Source: CALZKI01 sp964567585
GTDB lineage: Bacteria > Bacillota > Clostridia > Lachnospirales > Lachnospiraceae
Direction of reading: 5' to 3'
NCBI GenBank assembly: GCA_964567585.1
Contig: CAZMND010000010.1
Location: forward strand, 1-42,989
Length of the DNA stretch: 42,989 nucleotides
Shown: positions 17,011 to 25,643 of the stretch, piece by piece
How the letters are laid out: each line of letters opens with the position of its first letter
Numbering within the stretch: position 1 is the stretch's first letter
The notes under the pieces: model-generated
Seen by the model: only the letters and a program-made list of their open reading frames with translations
What the model was told of the DNA's origin: nothing
Database searches by the model: none
Translations under genes and position numbers: made by a program

Positions 17011-18459
17011 CTACATCGCCCCATCCCGCTTAAACAGCACCACGATGGTCTTCAAAATAATCTTAATATCTTTTCCTACACTCCACTCACTGATATACTT
17101 CGTATCCAGTTCTACGACTTCTTCGAAGTCAGTGATGTTGCTTCTGCCACTGACCTGCCAAAGTCCGGTGATTCCCGGTTTTGTCGCAAGACGTGCTTTA
17201 TGACGGTATTCATATTTTTCCCATTCATCTACCGTCGGCGGTCTTGTCCCAACAAGACTCATAGAACCCGCAAGGACATTAAAGAACTGTGGGAACTCAT
17301 CCAAGGATGTTTTTCTAAGGAAGTTTCCAAAGCCTTCCTTCACCGTTCCGTCAGGTAACTGTTTTGAACCGATGACTCTTGGGTCAAAGTCCAGTTTGAA
17401 CATTCTGTCATCCTTCATCTTGTTCTGGCTCATAAGCTCCGCTTTACGTTCTTCCGCATCCAGATACATCGTTCTGAATTTGTATAAATAGAATGTCTTA
17501 CCATGCTTACCAACTCGTTTTTGTTTAAAGAAAATCGGTCCCGGTGACATAATATAGATAACCGGTCCAATAACAATAGTAAGAATAATGGTAATCAAAC
17601 AACCTACCAAGGCACCTAAAATATCCATAGCACGCTTTATAAAGAGTTCTGACTCAGATGCATTGTTAATACAGGTTGTAATGACCATATCATTCCCCAG
17701 CTTACTTATGTATTTGCTCTGTCCATACATATCAAGCTTTTGTACCAAGCTGAAATGTACCACAACGCCCATCAGAAGGAGTTTTTCCATAAGGGCTTCT
17801 ACTTTAGCTCCTTCATTATCATCAATAAGTACTTCTTCAATATTGTTCGCACTAATATATTCCAGGGCATTGTCCATATTGGCTACAATATTCATACCGC
17901 ATACAATCCCACCCTGTAAATCTTCATCTGTTACAATCATAGCTGCCAAATTATAAGGGAAGTATTTACCCTTTTTCTTGGCCTTGGCAATTTCTTCAAT
18001 TCTTTCTTTATTTGTAATAACAAGTAACGGTCTTCCTGTACTGTTTTCCAAACTACGGTTGACATAAATCTTCCACAAAATCCTTATTATATAACTAATG
18101 ACGACATAAATTGCCGCCATAATATATAACACCGTACGCGAAAAAGCCGCACTGGTCTTTAAAGAGAACAGTACCGCAATGACTACAGCTTCTACAAGAC
18201 AGACATGTTTAACCGTCTCTACAAGTTCCCTGTAATAGCCTCTTCGTAGTACATTTTTATAAGAATTAAACATAATTGCCACTAAAAAGTCGACAACAAT
18301 CAAAGCAACTGCCATAAACTGGTAATTTTCAACGGCATAAATATGAAAGTTGCCGTGTCTTAGTGCATACGCCAGTATAAATGCCACCTGCAAGCAAATA
18401 ACATCAATCAATATAAAATCAATATGTTTTTTCCATCCCTGTCGTCTTCTCTTATACAT
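17011..18459 (-). CDS. cpsE: CpsE/WcaJ-type undecaprenyl-phosphate sugar phosphotransferase
   Basis: A 482-residue priming enzyme that moves a hexose-1-phosphate from a UDP-sugar to undecaprenyl phosphate. The first ~120 residues hold four membrane helices, followed by a cytoplasmic CoA-binding-like domain and a re-entrant helix near residue 280. The catalytic part shows FKQKRVGKHGKTFYLYKFRT, DEFPQFFNVLAGSMSLVGTR and PGITGLWQVSGRS, all intact. It starts the lipid-linked repeat unit and opens the biosynthetic half of the operon. The sugar is probably glucose or galactose but cannot be read from the sequence. Confidence 0.95.
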   Translation of the reverse strand: MYKRRRQGWKKHIDFILIDVICLQVAFILAYALRHGNFHIYAVENYQFMAVALIVVDFLVAIMFNSYKNVLRRGYYRELVETVKHVCLVEAVVIAVLFSLKTSAAFSRTVLYIMAAIYVVISYIIRILWKIYVNRSLENSTGRPLLVITNKERIEEIAKAKKKGKYFPYNLAAMIVTDEDLQGGIVCGMNIVANMDNALEYISANNIEEVLIDDNEGAKVEALMEKLLLMGVVVHFSLVQKLDMYGQSKYISKLGNDMVITTCINNASESELFIKRAMDILGALVGCLITIILTIVIGPVIYIMSPGPIFFKQKRVGKHGKTFYLYKFRTMYLDAEERKAELMSQNKMKDDRMFKLDFDPRVIGSKQLPDGTVKEGFGNFLRKTSLDEFPQFFNVLAGSMSLVGTRPPTVDEWEKYEYRHKARLATKPGITGLWQVSGRSNITDFEEVVELDTKYISEWSVGKDIKIILKTIVVLFKRDGAM

Positions 18460-18486
18460 GTCTTCCCCATACCTTATAGGTAATCA

Positions 18487-19302
18487 TTATTCTTTATTTA
18501 AAAGTACGCCCTGTACCAGGTATCTGTTATTTGGTTTGTTTCCGATACAAGTGGAAAGCGTAATAATCTTGTCTTCCTTGGTAACAACCGAAGTTGTTCT
18601 GATATGCGAGTTCATACCGCGTGTATTAAATACAGACTCCAAATACACTTCGAAAACTGCCGGATTGTCCATATCATATCCGTAAAGTAAGTGCAAATCT
18701 GAAAATTCATAAGCTGCAAATATTTCGTACACAAAGGTTTTATCCGGTGTATATATGTACGCATATTTGTTTTCATCAAAGAAAGCCTTATCTTCAAATT
18801 CGTGTAAGGTTCTGAACATAGAACCGTCTTTCATATTGTGTCCGTAAATAACGGTATTGTTATCCGAAAAATCCTTTGCATTTATGTAGTCTGTATAAAT
18901 GCATCCCGGATATCCTTTGCTTCCGTCAATATTTGTGTCCAGATAGTAGGACTCTTCTGTCGGGTGCTGTAAAATCGGGTAATCTACTTTAGTTCCCGGT
19001 ATATATATCCATGCATAAATATGCTCATTTTCTTCCTGTAATGCGTTCCAATCAAATGTTTTTTCAGGAATGGTAACACCAAGCTGTGTGAGGATGTCAG
19101 GCTCCTCTTCTTCTATTTCTTCCTGAACAATCGGCTCTGTTTCTACTATATCCTGTTCTAACTGCATATTGGCAAGTTCTTCAAATTTTTCCTTGGCCTG
19201 TTTTTCCACGATTTTATTGCGGATGAAAAGGCCGGCAAATACTATAAATCCGATAGCAAATACTATCATAAGGACTGTGTAAATCTTCTTTTTGAAATTC
19301 AT
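18487..19302 (-). CDS. srtB: Class B sortase
   Basis: A 271-residue transpeptidase anchored by one N-terminal membrane helix (residues 7-27), with an acidic linker (~48-68) before the catalytic domain. The catalytic His155 is in VIYGHNM, Cys252 in TLSTC and Arg260 in NNRYLV. The start at 19302 follows AGAGGA; an ATG further upstream (19383) would run through a hairpin. It directly follows the surface-protein gene, whose SAKTG tail is its likely substrate. Class B enzymes in clostridia recognise (S/P)PxTG-like signals and attach proteins to peptidoglycan. Confidence 0.93.
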   Translation of the reverse strand: MNFKKKIYTVLMIVFAIGFIVFAGLFIRNKIVEKQAKEKFEELANMQLEQDIVETEPIVQEEIEEEEPDILTQLGVTIPEKTFDWNALQEENEHIYAWIYIPGTKVDYPILQHPTEESYYLDTNIDGSKGYPGCIYTDYINAKDFSDNNTVIYGHNMKDGSMFRTLHEFEDKAFFDENKYAYIYTPDKTFVYEIFAAYEFSDLHLLYGYDMDNPAVFEVYLESVFNTRGMNSHIRTTSVVTKEDKIITLSTCIGNKPNNRYLVQGVLLNKE

Positions 19303-19324
19303 AATTATCCTCTTTTTGAAAACC

Positions 19325-19349
19325 GGCTGGAGTATAAAATACTCCAGCC
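19325..19349 (-). terminator. Hairpin between surface-protein gene and sortase gene (weak terminator or attenuator)
   Basis: A perfect 10-bp stem with a 5-base loop (19325-19334 with 19340-19349), followed on the minus strand by GGTTTTC only. The short U-run suggests partial termination, which would give much surface-protein mRNA and less of the sortase and glycan genes. Confidence 0.55.
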
Positions 19350-19418
19350 TTAACCACATGTCTGGTTTCCACTTATACATCATAGATGATATATAAAATT
19401 TGTTTTTTAATTAATTAA

Positions 19419-20000
19419 TTAATTTTTTGCTTTGTAACCACAAACAGCAACACCTGCTAAGCAGATTAATGCCATAAGAGGTAACACAGCGTCTGCACCT
19501 GTTTTAGCAGATGTAGCACCAATTACGAAAGCAACCGGTGAAAGTGAGCCAAATTCAGCAATTACCTGACCGTCTTTAACTTCAACATTCTTAATTACTT
19601 CCCAAGCTGTTCCATTGTGGTGTAATACTGTAACTTTCTGTCCAGCTTTTACATCAAGAGCGAATGGAATTTTAACAGTTTTTCCGGTTAAATCAGCGCC
19701 GTTGATTCTAACATCAGCAATAGCTAAGATTGTAGCACTGTCGCTAACAACTTTCTTTGCTTCAGCTTTAGCTGATTCATAAACACCGCCTGCAACGTCA
19801 GAAGTTGTAACTGTAACAACTGTACCGTCTGACATTGTACCTGAACTAGCTTTTACAGCAGTTGAAAGAGCTGTAGCTTCTTTCTGAGCTGTGCTTGTAG
19901 TTGTGTTAGCTGTGCTTGTTGATGGGCTTGCAGCGAATGCTGTCATACCAATTGTAAGAACCATTAAAGCTGCAAGAGCACCTAAAATTCTCTTCTTCAT
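19419..20000 (-). CDS. Secreted surface protein with C-terminal sorting signal (SAKTG)
   Basis: A 193-residue protein with a signal peptide (1-23, cleavage near AFA-AS) and a Ser/Thr-rich stretch to about residue 54. A compact domain (~55-160) follows, with a beta-rich segment (IPFALDVKAGQKVTVLHHNG, then SLSPVAFVI). The end is a sorting signal: SAKTG (164-168), a hydrophobic helix and KAKN. The fold is not one I recognise. The start has a strong GGAGGAG site. It lies between LCP and sortase genes in the polysaccharide operon, so it is probably wall-anchored by the adjacent sortase and may act at the site of polymer attachment. Confidence 0.85.
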   Translation of the reverse strand: MKKRILGALAALMVLTIGMTAFAASPSTSTANTTTSTAQKEATALSTAVKASSGTMSDGTVVTVTTSDVAGGVYESAKAEAKKVVSDSATILAIADVRINGADLTGKTVKIPFALDVKAGQKVTVLHHNGTAWEVIKNVEVKDGQVIAEFGSLSPVAFVIGATSAKTGADAVLPLMALICLAGVAVCGYKAKN

Positions 20001-20033
20001 CGCAATCTCCTCCTTTCCAAAATAATCATGTGG

Positions 20034-20061
20034 TTTATATTAACTCTATGCATAAATGCAA
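20034..20061 (-). promoter_or_regulatory. Possible internal promoter for the surface-protein gene
   Basis: On the minus strand TTGCAT (20056-20061), a 16-bp spacer and TATAAA (20034-20039) lie 34 bp before the start codon. Confidence 0.45.
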
Positions 20062-20078
20062 TCGAGATAATATCGTAA

Positions 20079-21080
20079 TTATTCTACTTCTTTATAAAAA
20101 ATGTTGATTATCATATCATACAAGGCTTCTTCATCTACGTAGAATTCTTCGAATTCTTCGCCCATAATCATTTCGCCTTGAACGGTATACATATTTCCTT
20201 CCGGAAACTCATATTCTGCCGCCTCTGATAAAAAGTCCGCAAAATCAATGTTGGATACCAGGTATTCCTCTATGGAATGGTAAATACTAAGAACAGTCGC
20301 CTGATCACGTTTGGTTACTTCAGCCGCTTTTTTAAAGAAGCTTGTAAGGTACTGTTTCTGGCGTTCCATACGCAAGGATGCACTGTTGAATTCATCCACA
20401 TCCCTTTTTCTAAGATACACGTATGCTTCATCGCCGTTTAATACTTTGGTTTCGCCCTTTTTCAAATCCACACCGCGGCTCTTATCCTGTAAATCATCCA
20501 GCACTGTGACTTCTACACCGCCAATGGAGTCGTTCATTTTATCAATGGCTCCCATATTAATGGACATATATCCGTTAATCGGCAGGTTATAGAACAATCT
20601 TGATACGGTGTCAACCGTTCGGTTACAGCTGGTTTTCATTCCGTCGCCATAGCCGTGTTGTAAGCAAAGCTGCAATTTCACCTGACCTACATAGTCTCCG
20701 TTTGTATCATATACATCAACCATAGTCATTGTGTTTCTGTTAATGGCTATAATGGAAAACTCTTCCTTCTCGGTATCTTCTACCAGTAAGAATATGGCGT
20801 CGGACTGGCCGCCGCTGATACCATCTTTTGCTTTACTGACAGGATTATCATTATCAATACCTAAAAACAGGTATGTCTTAATTTTATTATTAAATTTGTA
20901 CTGTTTCCCATTATAGGAAATCACACCTTCCTGCCATTTCTCAGTTGGTTCTGTAGAAACATCCAAAGTGGTCGGATTATATTCTGTTACTTCATCTTTC
21001 GGAAGCGATGCAATAAAAATTACTGCTCCCAAAACAACGATCAAACCAATAACCGCTACGGCTATTATGCTTTTTTTCAT
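20079..21080 (-). CDS. LytR-CpsA-Psr (LCP) family glycopolymer ligase
   Basis: A 333-residue membrane-anchored protein (helix 5-28) with an extracellular LCP domain. Family blocks include IAINRNTMTMVDVYD, the GDGMKTSCNRTVDTVSRL region and AYVYLRKRDVDEFNSASLR. The conserved acidic and Arg residues that bind polyprenyl pyrophosphate are present. LCP proteins transfer finished capsule or teichoic-acid chains from the lipid carrier to peptidoglycan. It starts after GGAG, 5 bp downstream of the GH3-like gene, and is in the same operon as the chain-length regulators. Confidence 0.93.
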   Translation of the reverse strand: MKKSIIAVAVIGLIVVLGAVIFIASLPKDEVTEYNPTTLDVSTEPTEKWQEGVISYNGKQYKFNNKIKTYLFLGIDNDNPVSKAKDGISGGQSDAIFLLVEDTEKEEFSIIAINRNTMTMVDVYDTNGDYVGQVKLQLCLQHGYGDGMKTSCNRTVDTVSRLFYNLPINGYMSINMGAIDKMNDSIGGVEVTVLDDLQDKSRGVDLKKGETKVLNGDEAYVYLRKRDVDEFNSASLRMERQKQYLTSFFKKAAEVTKRDQATVLSIYHSIEEYLVSNIDFADFLSEAAEYEFPEGNMYTVQGEMIMGEEFEEFYVDEEALYDMIINIFYKEVE

Positions 21081-21085
21081 ATCTC

Positions 21086-22345
21086 CTACTCCATAGAATC
21101 CATTTTCAATGTAAGGATTCTGCCTACACGTTCATCCACTTCGTCTTCGGTAATATCACCGTTTTGTACCGCATTTAAAATTGCGGTGTATGACTTCACA
21201 AAGTCAACCGGATCATATATGATATCTACACCCGCTTCAAATGCCTTAAGTGTGGCCTCTTCCACAGTGTAGTTGTTTGCAATATGTTCTTCTGCAAGAG
21301 AGTCTGTGATTACAATACCTTCAAATCCCATCGTCTCGCGCAAATATGTAACCGCATCGCCTGACAAACTGGCAGGAACTGCGTCTGTAGTAACACCTTC
21401 GTCTACTACGTTGGAAAGCATCACCACTTTGGCGCCTTCATCAATTGCGCCCTGACAAACCAAAAAGTCAGTTGTCAAATGTTCTTCCAATGTTTTTGTT
21501 GCAGTTAAAAATCCTGTATCCGCATCCAAAGAAGCACTTGATTTTTCCGGAAAATACCGTACAACCGAAGTAATCCCCTTGTTTTCGTATTCCTTCATCG
21601 TGGTAACCGCAGCACTCTTCGCAAACTCAGCTTCACCGCCGAAGCATATGGCATCGTATTCTGTATCCACGCCTGCGGCAATGTCCGTAACAGGAGCAAA
21701 GTTCATATTGATACCTGCATCTTTCAGATACGCACCAATCTTCTTTGCAGTATTCTGTACCTGTGTCACATCGCCTGCATTCGCAAGTTCAGCAGCTGAT
21801 TTTTGAATCTCAAGCCCTGTATTCTGCGCCAATGGTGAGTAGTTCTCTCCACCTTGCTCTTTTACGGCAAGATACATAGGAATCCCTATTCTATCCATAC
21901 CAAACTGCATAACTCCCGTAACAAGTTCCTTTGTCTGTTCTTCATCTTCGAAATTCAGTTCCGAATAAACAAAGCCACCCACAGGATATTGATTAATTAC
22001 ATTTTTCGTTCTGTTCCCCGCGGCCACAACCTGTCTTATATTCATAAGTTGTTCCGGCCTTACAATATACATTTGTGCTATTTTTTCTTCCAGAGTCATT
22101 TCAGCCAATTTCGCTTTCGCCTCGTCCGATACCTCATAGTGATATCTGTGAAGTTCTATAACGACTTCCTCCGGCTCCTTTTGCAGTTCCTCTATAGGTT
22201 GCTGGTTTTCTTTATCCAGCAGCTCCTGCATATCCTCTGAAACAACCTTCTCTCTTGGATTTACCAACGCAAATATAATAACAAATACCAGCACAAAAGC
22301 TTCTACGTACAAGATAAGAACGTTAAACTTCTTATGTTGCTTCAT
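21086..22345 (-). CDS. Membrane-anchored GH3-family (NagZ-like) protein with degenerate active-site motif
   Basis: A 419-residue protein with an N-terminal membrane helix (8-27), an acidic linker and a GH3 barrel (~75-415). NagZ enzymes cleave beta-N-acetylglucosamine from wall fragments. The nucleophile region is kept (GIVITDSL, Asp348), but the KHFPGHG...DSH block that carries the general acid/base His reads RYFPEK (263-268) and LDADTG. Catalysis by the usual route therefore seems unlikely; it may bind glycan instead. The start at 22345 follows AAGGAG. It lies between cpsD and the LCP gene, a place where the standard loci have no such gene. Confidence 0.82.
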   Translation of the reverse strand: MKQHKKFNVLILYVEAFVLVFVIIFALVNPREKVVSEDMQELLDKENQQPIEELQKEPEEVVIELHRYHYEVSDEAKAKLAEMTLEEKIAQMYIVRPEQLMNIRQVVAAGNRTKNVINQYPVGGFVYSELNFEDEEQTKELVTGVMQFGMDRIGIPMYLAVKEQGGENYSPLAQNTGLEIQKSAAELANAGDVTQVQNTAKKIGAYLKDAGINMNFAPVTDIAAGVDTEYDAICFGGEAEFAKSAAVTTMKEYENKGITSVVRYFPEKSSASLDADTGFLTATKTLEEHLTTDFLVCQGAIDEGAKVVMLSNVVDEGVTTDAVPASLSGDAVTYLRETMGFEGIVITDSLAEEHIANNYTVEEATLKAFEAGVDIIYDPVDFVKSYTAILNAVQNGDITEDEVDERVGRILTLKMDSME

Positions 22346-22365
22346 AAAATCTCCTTTTGCCAATT

Positions 22366-23097
22366 CTAAGTCTCTTCTGTCGTGTTCTTATAGTAATTAC
22401 CGTAATATCCGCCGTAATATCCGCCATAATATCTTCCGTAATATCCGGCTTTTCTCATACTTACTTTATTGAGTACGGCACCTAAAATATTAACTCCTGA
22501 TGCGTCTAACTGCTTTTTCACGCTTGCAATCATACGGCTGTTTGCCATACCCTGTGCAATAACCAAAATCGCACCATCACAGTGCTTTGCAACAATTGCC
22601 GCATCAATAGCTGCTCCGATTGGTGCACAGTCAATTAACACGTAATCAAATTTTTCTTTTGCAAAAGCAATTAAATCTGCAAAATATTTCTTTTCCAGAA
22701 TTTCTGTAGGGTTTGGTACAGAAGGTCCCGCAAAAACCATATACATCTTAGGAAGTGATGTGGAATACACAACTTCGTTAAGCTGTTTCTGTCCTGATAA
22801 ATAGTGTGAAAGTCCGAAAATTTCTTCGTTGGTTTTAAAACCTTTTACACGAAGTCTTCCCATCAGGACTGACTTTCTCATATCTGTATCAATAACCAAA
22901 ACACTTTTTCCCGATTCTGTTAAAGAACGTGCCAAATCAATTGTAACCGTACTTTTTCCTTCGTCAGGAATAGAGCTGGTAATCATAATCGTTTTGATGT
23001 CATCACCGCAAAACTGGATGTTTGTCTTCAAAGCTCTCAGAGATTCTTTCATAGTATAGCTCTGTTCTTTGATGTTAGATAATCTGACTGTTCCCAT
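22366..23097 (-). CDS. cpsD: CpsD/CapB-type BY-kinase (tyrosine kinase)
   Basis: A 243-residue bacterial tyrosine kinase. Walker A is SSIPDEGKST (41-50), Walker A' is VLVIDTDMRKS (66-76), and YVLIDCAPIG supplies Walker B. The C-terminus is a tyrosine cluster with ten Tyr (~218-237) separated by glycines, the autophosphorylation tail. It pairs with CpsC, which activates it at the membrane, and is dephosphorylated by CpsB. The cycle controls polymer length and export. Strong GGAG precedes the ATG, 15 bp after cpsC. Confidence 0.96.
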   Translation of the reverse strand: MGTVRLSNIKEQSYTMKESLRALKTNIQFCGDDIKTIMITSSIPDEGKSTVTIDLARSLTESGKSVLVIDTDMRKSVLMGRLRVKGFKTNEEIFGLSHYLSGQKQLNEVVYSTSLPKMYMVFAGPSVPNPTEILEKKYFADLIAFAKEKFDYVLIDCAPIGAAIDAAIVAKHCDGAILVIAQGMANSRMIASVKKQLDASGVNILGAVLNKVSMRKAGYYGRYYGGYYGGYYGNYYKNTTEET

Positions 23098-23112
23098 AAA
23101 ACAATCTCCTTT

Positions 23113-23862
23113 CTACTTTCTTTTGCCTCTGACTCTCTTTTTCTTCTTACCTGTTGCTTTCAAATCATCCTTATCATCTTCATAAGGAAGTGTACCAAGC
23201 AAGTTGAGGCCAAGTTTTCTTTCTACATCCTCTGCTGTCATAATTGTATCATTGAGCAGATAAGAAACTACTACGATAGCTATTGCCAAAAATGCTCCGA
23301 GTAATGCTCCGATTACAGTATTTTTCTTAATACTTGGGCTGATAGGCTGTCCATCCGCATAACCACGCTGAATGATTGTCGGTGGGTCCTGGTCCATTTT
23401 CTCAGCAATAAATGCCGATGAAACTTCTGCGATTTCGTCTGCTATGTATTTTGCTCTGAGCGGATCCGGATCTGTCACTGTAATCTGTAAAATACGCGAG
23501 TTGGTCGGATTGTTCAGTGCTACCTTGTTGCTTAAAGATTTATATGTTTCTTCCAATTCCAGGTTGCTGATAACCTGTTCAAGAACCGGTCTGCCCTGTA
23601 CAACTACTTCGTAGTCGTGAGTCAAGTTGGTACCCATCTGGATATCCGCCAAACTGGTAATAGATGTACTTTTTGACAATACATACAACTCGGAAGTTGA
23701 TTCATATTGCGGAGTAATAACAAAAGCACTTATCACAAATGCAATAGCCGCCACCAATATAGTGGAGATTGTGATAAGCTTCCAATGTCCGATTACTTCA
23801 AAAAGTAAATCCTTCAGATCTATTTCAATTTCATCATCTTTGTATTCTATTTGCTGTCGCAT
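23113..23862 (-). CDS. cpsC: CpsC/Wzz-type chain-length regulator (kinase activator)
   Basis: A 249-residue membrane protein with two helices (~30-55 and ~178-198) flanking an extracellular Wzz domain. The proline-rich PISPSIKKN segment precedes the second helix. The cytoplasmic tail is very basic (KKKKRVRGKRK) and would contact the kinase CpsD. The ATG at 23862 follows AAAGGA. It is the first gene after the operon promoter at 23911-23940. Confidence 0.94.
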   Translation of the reverse strand: MRQQIEYKDDEIEIDLKDLLFEVIGHWKLITISTILVAAIAFVISAFVITPQYESTSELYVLSKSTSITSLADIQMGTNLTHDYEVVVQGRPVLEQVISNLELEETYKSLSNKVALNNPTNSRILQITVTDPDPLRAKYIADEIAEVSSAFIAEKMDQDPPTIIQRGYADGQPISPSIKKNTVIGALLGAFLAIAIVVVSYLLNDTIMTAEDVERKLGLNLLGTLPYEDDKDDLKATGKKKKRVRGKRK

Positions 23863-23910
23863 AGTTTTTCCTTTCAAATGACTTTTAAAATTTACAAATC
23901 AAATCAGTTT

Positions 23911-23940
23911 ATTATAGTCCTTTTTACTAATTTATTTCAA
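23911..23940 (-). promoter_or_regulatory. Main promoter of the exopolysaccharide operon
   Basis: On the minus strand TTGAAA (23935-23940), an 18-bp spacer and a perfect TATAAT (23911-23916) lie about 49 bp before cpsC. Upstream are an ATTTTTGTACAATTTGT motif (23963-23979) and a run of nine C on the plus strand (23983-23991). Confidence 0.75.
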
Positions 23941-23982
23941 GTCTTTTTGTGCATTTAGTACCATTTTTGTACAATTTGTATA

Positions 23983-23991
23983 CCCCCCCCC
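23983..23991. repeat. Homopolymer tract, nine C/G
   Basis: A run of nine C (nine G on the operon's coding strand) between cpsB and the cpsC promoter, 43 bp upstream of the -35 box. Tracts of this kind can change length by slippage. Confidence 0.9.
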
Positions 23992-24010
23992 GAAAAATTT
24001 CGAGCCTTTG

Positions 24011-24715
24011 TTATATATCTTCAACAATTTTCAAAGGAACTTCTAGAAAGAGGTAATTTGCATACTCTTCTCCGTACTTTTTCTCTATAAAATCACGTGC
24101 TTTTGCCATATTATTTGTTCTGTGTTTGATTCCGTGGCTATCACTTGCCACAACATCTACCCAGCCTTTTGACAAAGCCTTTTTGCAGAATTTCTCTGCT
24201 TTCTTATCAACCAGTCCGAGCACGCTGTCCGCATTAATCTGAATGTATGCACCCATATCGGAAATCTCTTCACAAAGCTTTGGCTTTTTGAGGAAACATT
24301 CGTATCTCTCCGCGTGTGCAATCACCGGTGTATAGCCACAGGCAATCAGTCTTCTGGTTTTTTCATATATATATTCGTATTCTGTTACATAGGAATATTC
24401 CGTCAACACATAGCTTGATTTACCAAGCGTATAACAACGCTCTGTCTGTAAATATTCGAAAATCGAGCTGTCTACGTGAAATTCGCAGCCTATGTAAATC
24501 TCAATACCGATTTTTTCCGCTTCTGTTTTTAATATTTCAAAGTGTTCGTCAATTTTTTGTTTATCGTACGGAAACATTCCGTGTCTGTAATGTGGTGTCA
24601 AAATACATTTTTCAATGCCCTGCCCTTTGGCATCTTCAAGCATCGCAACGGATTCTTCCAAGCTCCCTGCTCCGTCATCCACCCCAAACAATAAATGTGT
24701 ATGTATATCTATCAT
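24011..24715 (-). CDS. cpsB: CpsB/CapC-type manganese-dependent tyrosine phosphatase (PHP domain)
   Basis: A 234-residue PHP-fold phosphatase. The metal ligands are visible in IDIHTHLLFGVDDG (3-16), PHYRHG (41-46), GCEFHVDSS (77-84) and ASDSHG (190-195). It removes phosphate from the CpsD tyrosine tail. It lies upstream of cpsC in the same direction and is separated by ~150 bp with its own promoter, so it is probably transcribed with the zinc-ribbon gene 21 bp before it and can be expressed apart from the main operon. Confidence 0.95.
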   Translation of the reverse strand: MIDIHTHLLFGVDDGAGSLEESVAMLEDAKGQGIEKCILTPHYRHGMFPYDKQKIDEHFEILKTEAEKIGIEIYIGCEFHVDSSIFEYLQTERCYTLGKSSYVLTEYSYVTEYEYIYEKTRRLIACGYTPVIAHAERYECFLKKPKLCEEISDMGAYIQINADSVLGLVDKKAEKFCKKALSKGWVDVVASDSHGIKHRTNNMAKARDFIEKKYGEEYANYLFLEVPLKIVEDI

Positions 24716-24736
24716 TTGCTTTCCTCTTCCTTAAAA

Positions 24737-25525
24737 CTACTTCACTTCTTTTACGGAACTAAATGTCCATACTTTGATGTTGTATTCCACTACAGGAGTA
24801 CCGCAGTATCTACAATTCTTTGACCCCATATGTTTAAGCGGTGCGCCACAGTTCGGACAGTTTCTGCCCACTACACCATCTATGTCATTTCCGGCAATTT
24901 CTCTGTCCTGGATATAAACAAGCTCCACGTTATACCGGCTCTGCTCCAATGCAGTCTCACTTCCGCCGATTCGGTTTCCGTGCATATCCATTATATAGTG
25001 CTTATACTGTATGGATGACTGGAAAGTAACGGTACATCTGCCCGCATTTTTCGTATAACTTTTAATCTCGGTACGATGAATTCTCGGTTCATCAAAATAT
25101 TCCTGCTTTCCGTTGGCTTTCAGGGCATTGATGCGATGTTCCAGACTGTTTTTCAATTCGCTGTTCGCATCCTGTAGATTTTCCGTACTTCTAAGCGAAA
25201 CACAAGATAAATATGACAACAGTACATTCTCTGCCCTGCGTTTCATTTCCTCATAATGAAAATCCGAAAAATCCGCAGTAATCCTTGGCAGGCAAATGTT
25301 TGTAGCACCTGCTACGCTCTTCGGTGTTGTGGCATAATCCTGCTCAATTTGTCTAAATCCCTGTCTGATATCACTTGTCCCCAAAAATTCCCTGGAAAAT
25401 GACTGCACCTGTCGTTTTACCCGTCTTACTTTCTTTATTACCAAGTAGGCCCCCAAGAAGACAAGTCCTAAAATCACTAAAATCATCACTAAAATAATAA
25501 TTATAAAGATATATCTGGCTTCCAT
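24737..25525 (-). CDS. Membrane-anchored zinc-ribbon protein (Tim44-like core)
   Basis: A 262-residue protein with one N-terminal membrane helix (5-31), a basic stretch after it, a middle region with Tim44/NTF2-like features (~90-215), and a C-terminal four-Cys zinc ribbon (CPNCG...CRYCG). I do not know its function. The start at 25525 follows GGAAGA; an ATG 45 bp upstream runs through the terminator of the preceding gene. Its placement upstream of cpsB with a 21-bp gap suggests co-transcription. The SPFH protein just before it also carries zinc ribbons, so the two may act together at the membrane. Confidence 0.75.
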   Translation of the reverse strand: MEARYIFIIIILVMILVILGLVFLGAYLVIKKVRRVKRQVQSFSREFLGTSDIRQGFRQIEQDYATTPKSVAGATNICLPRITADFSDFHYEEMKRRAENVLLSYLSCVSLRSTENLQDANSELKNSLEHRINALKANGKQEYFDEPRIHRTEIKSYTKNAGRCTVTFQSSIQYKHYIMDMHGNRIGGSETALEQSRYNVELVYIQDREIAGNDIDGVVGRNCPNCGAPLKHMGSKNCRYCGTPVVEYNIKVWTFSSVKEVK

Positions 25526-25545
25526 ATTGTTTTCTTCCAATCTCT

Positions 25546-25600
25546 CAAAAAGAGAGCGTCCCTGCCACAAAGCAAATGCTTCCAGCCTTGGGACACTCTC
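25546..25600 (-). terminator. Terminator after the SPFH gene
   Basis: On the minus strand GGGAGAGTGTCCC pairs with GGGACGCTCTC across a 27-base loop (25590-25600 with 25552-25562), followed by TTTTTG. Confidence 0.7.
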
Positions 25601-25643
25601 CCTTAATTAAGCTTAACTATGTACATATTTTATTTCTGTCCGA

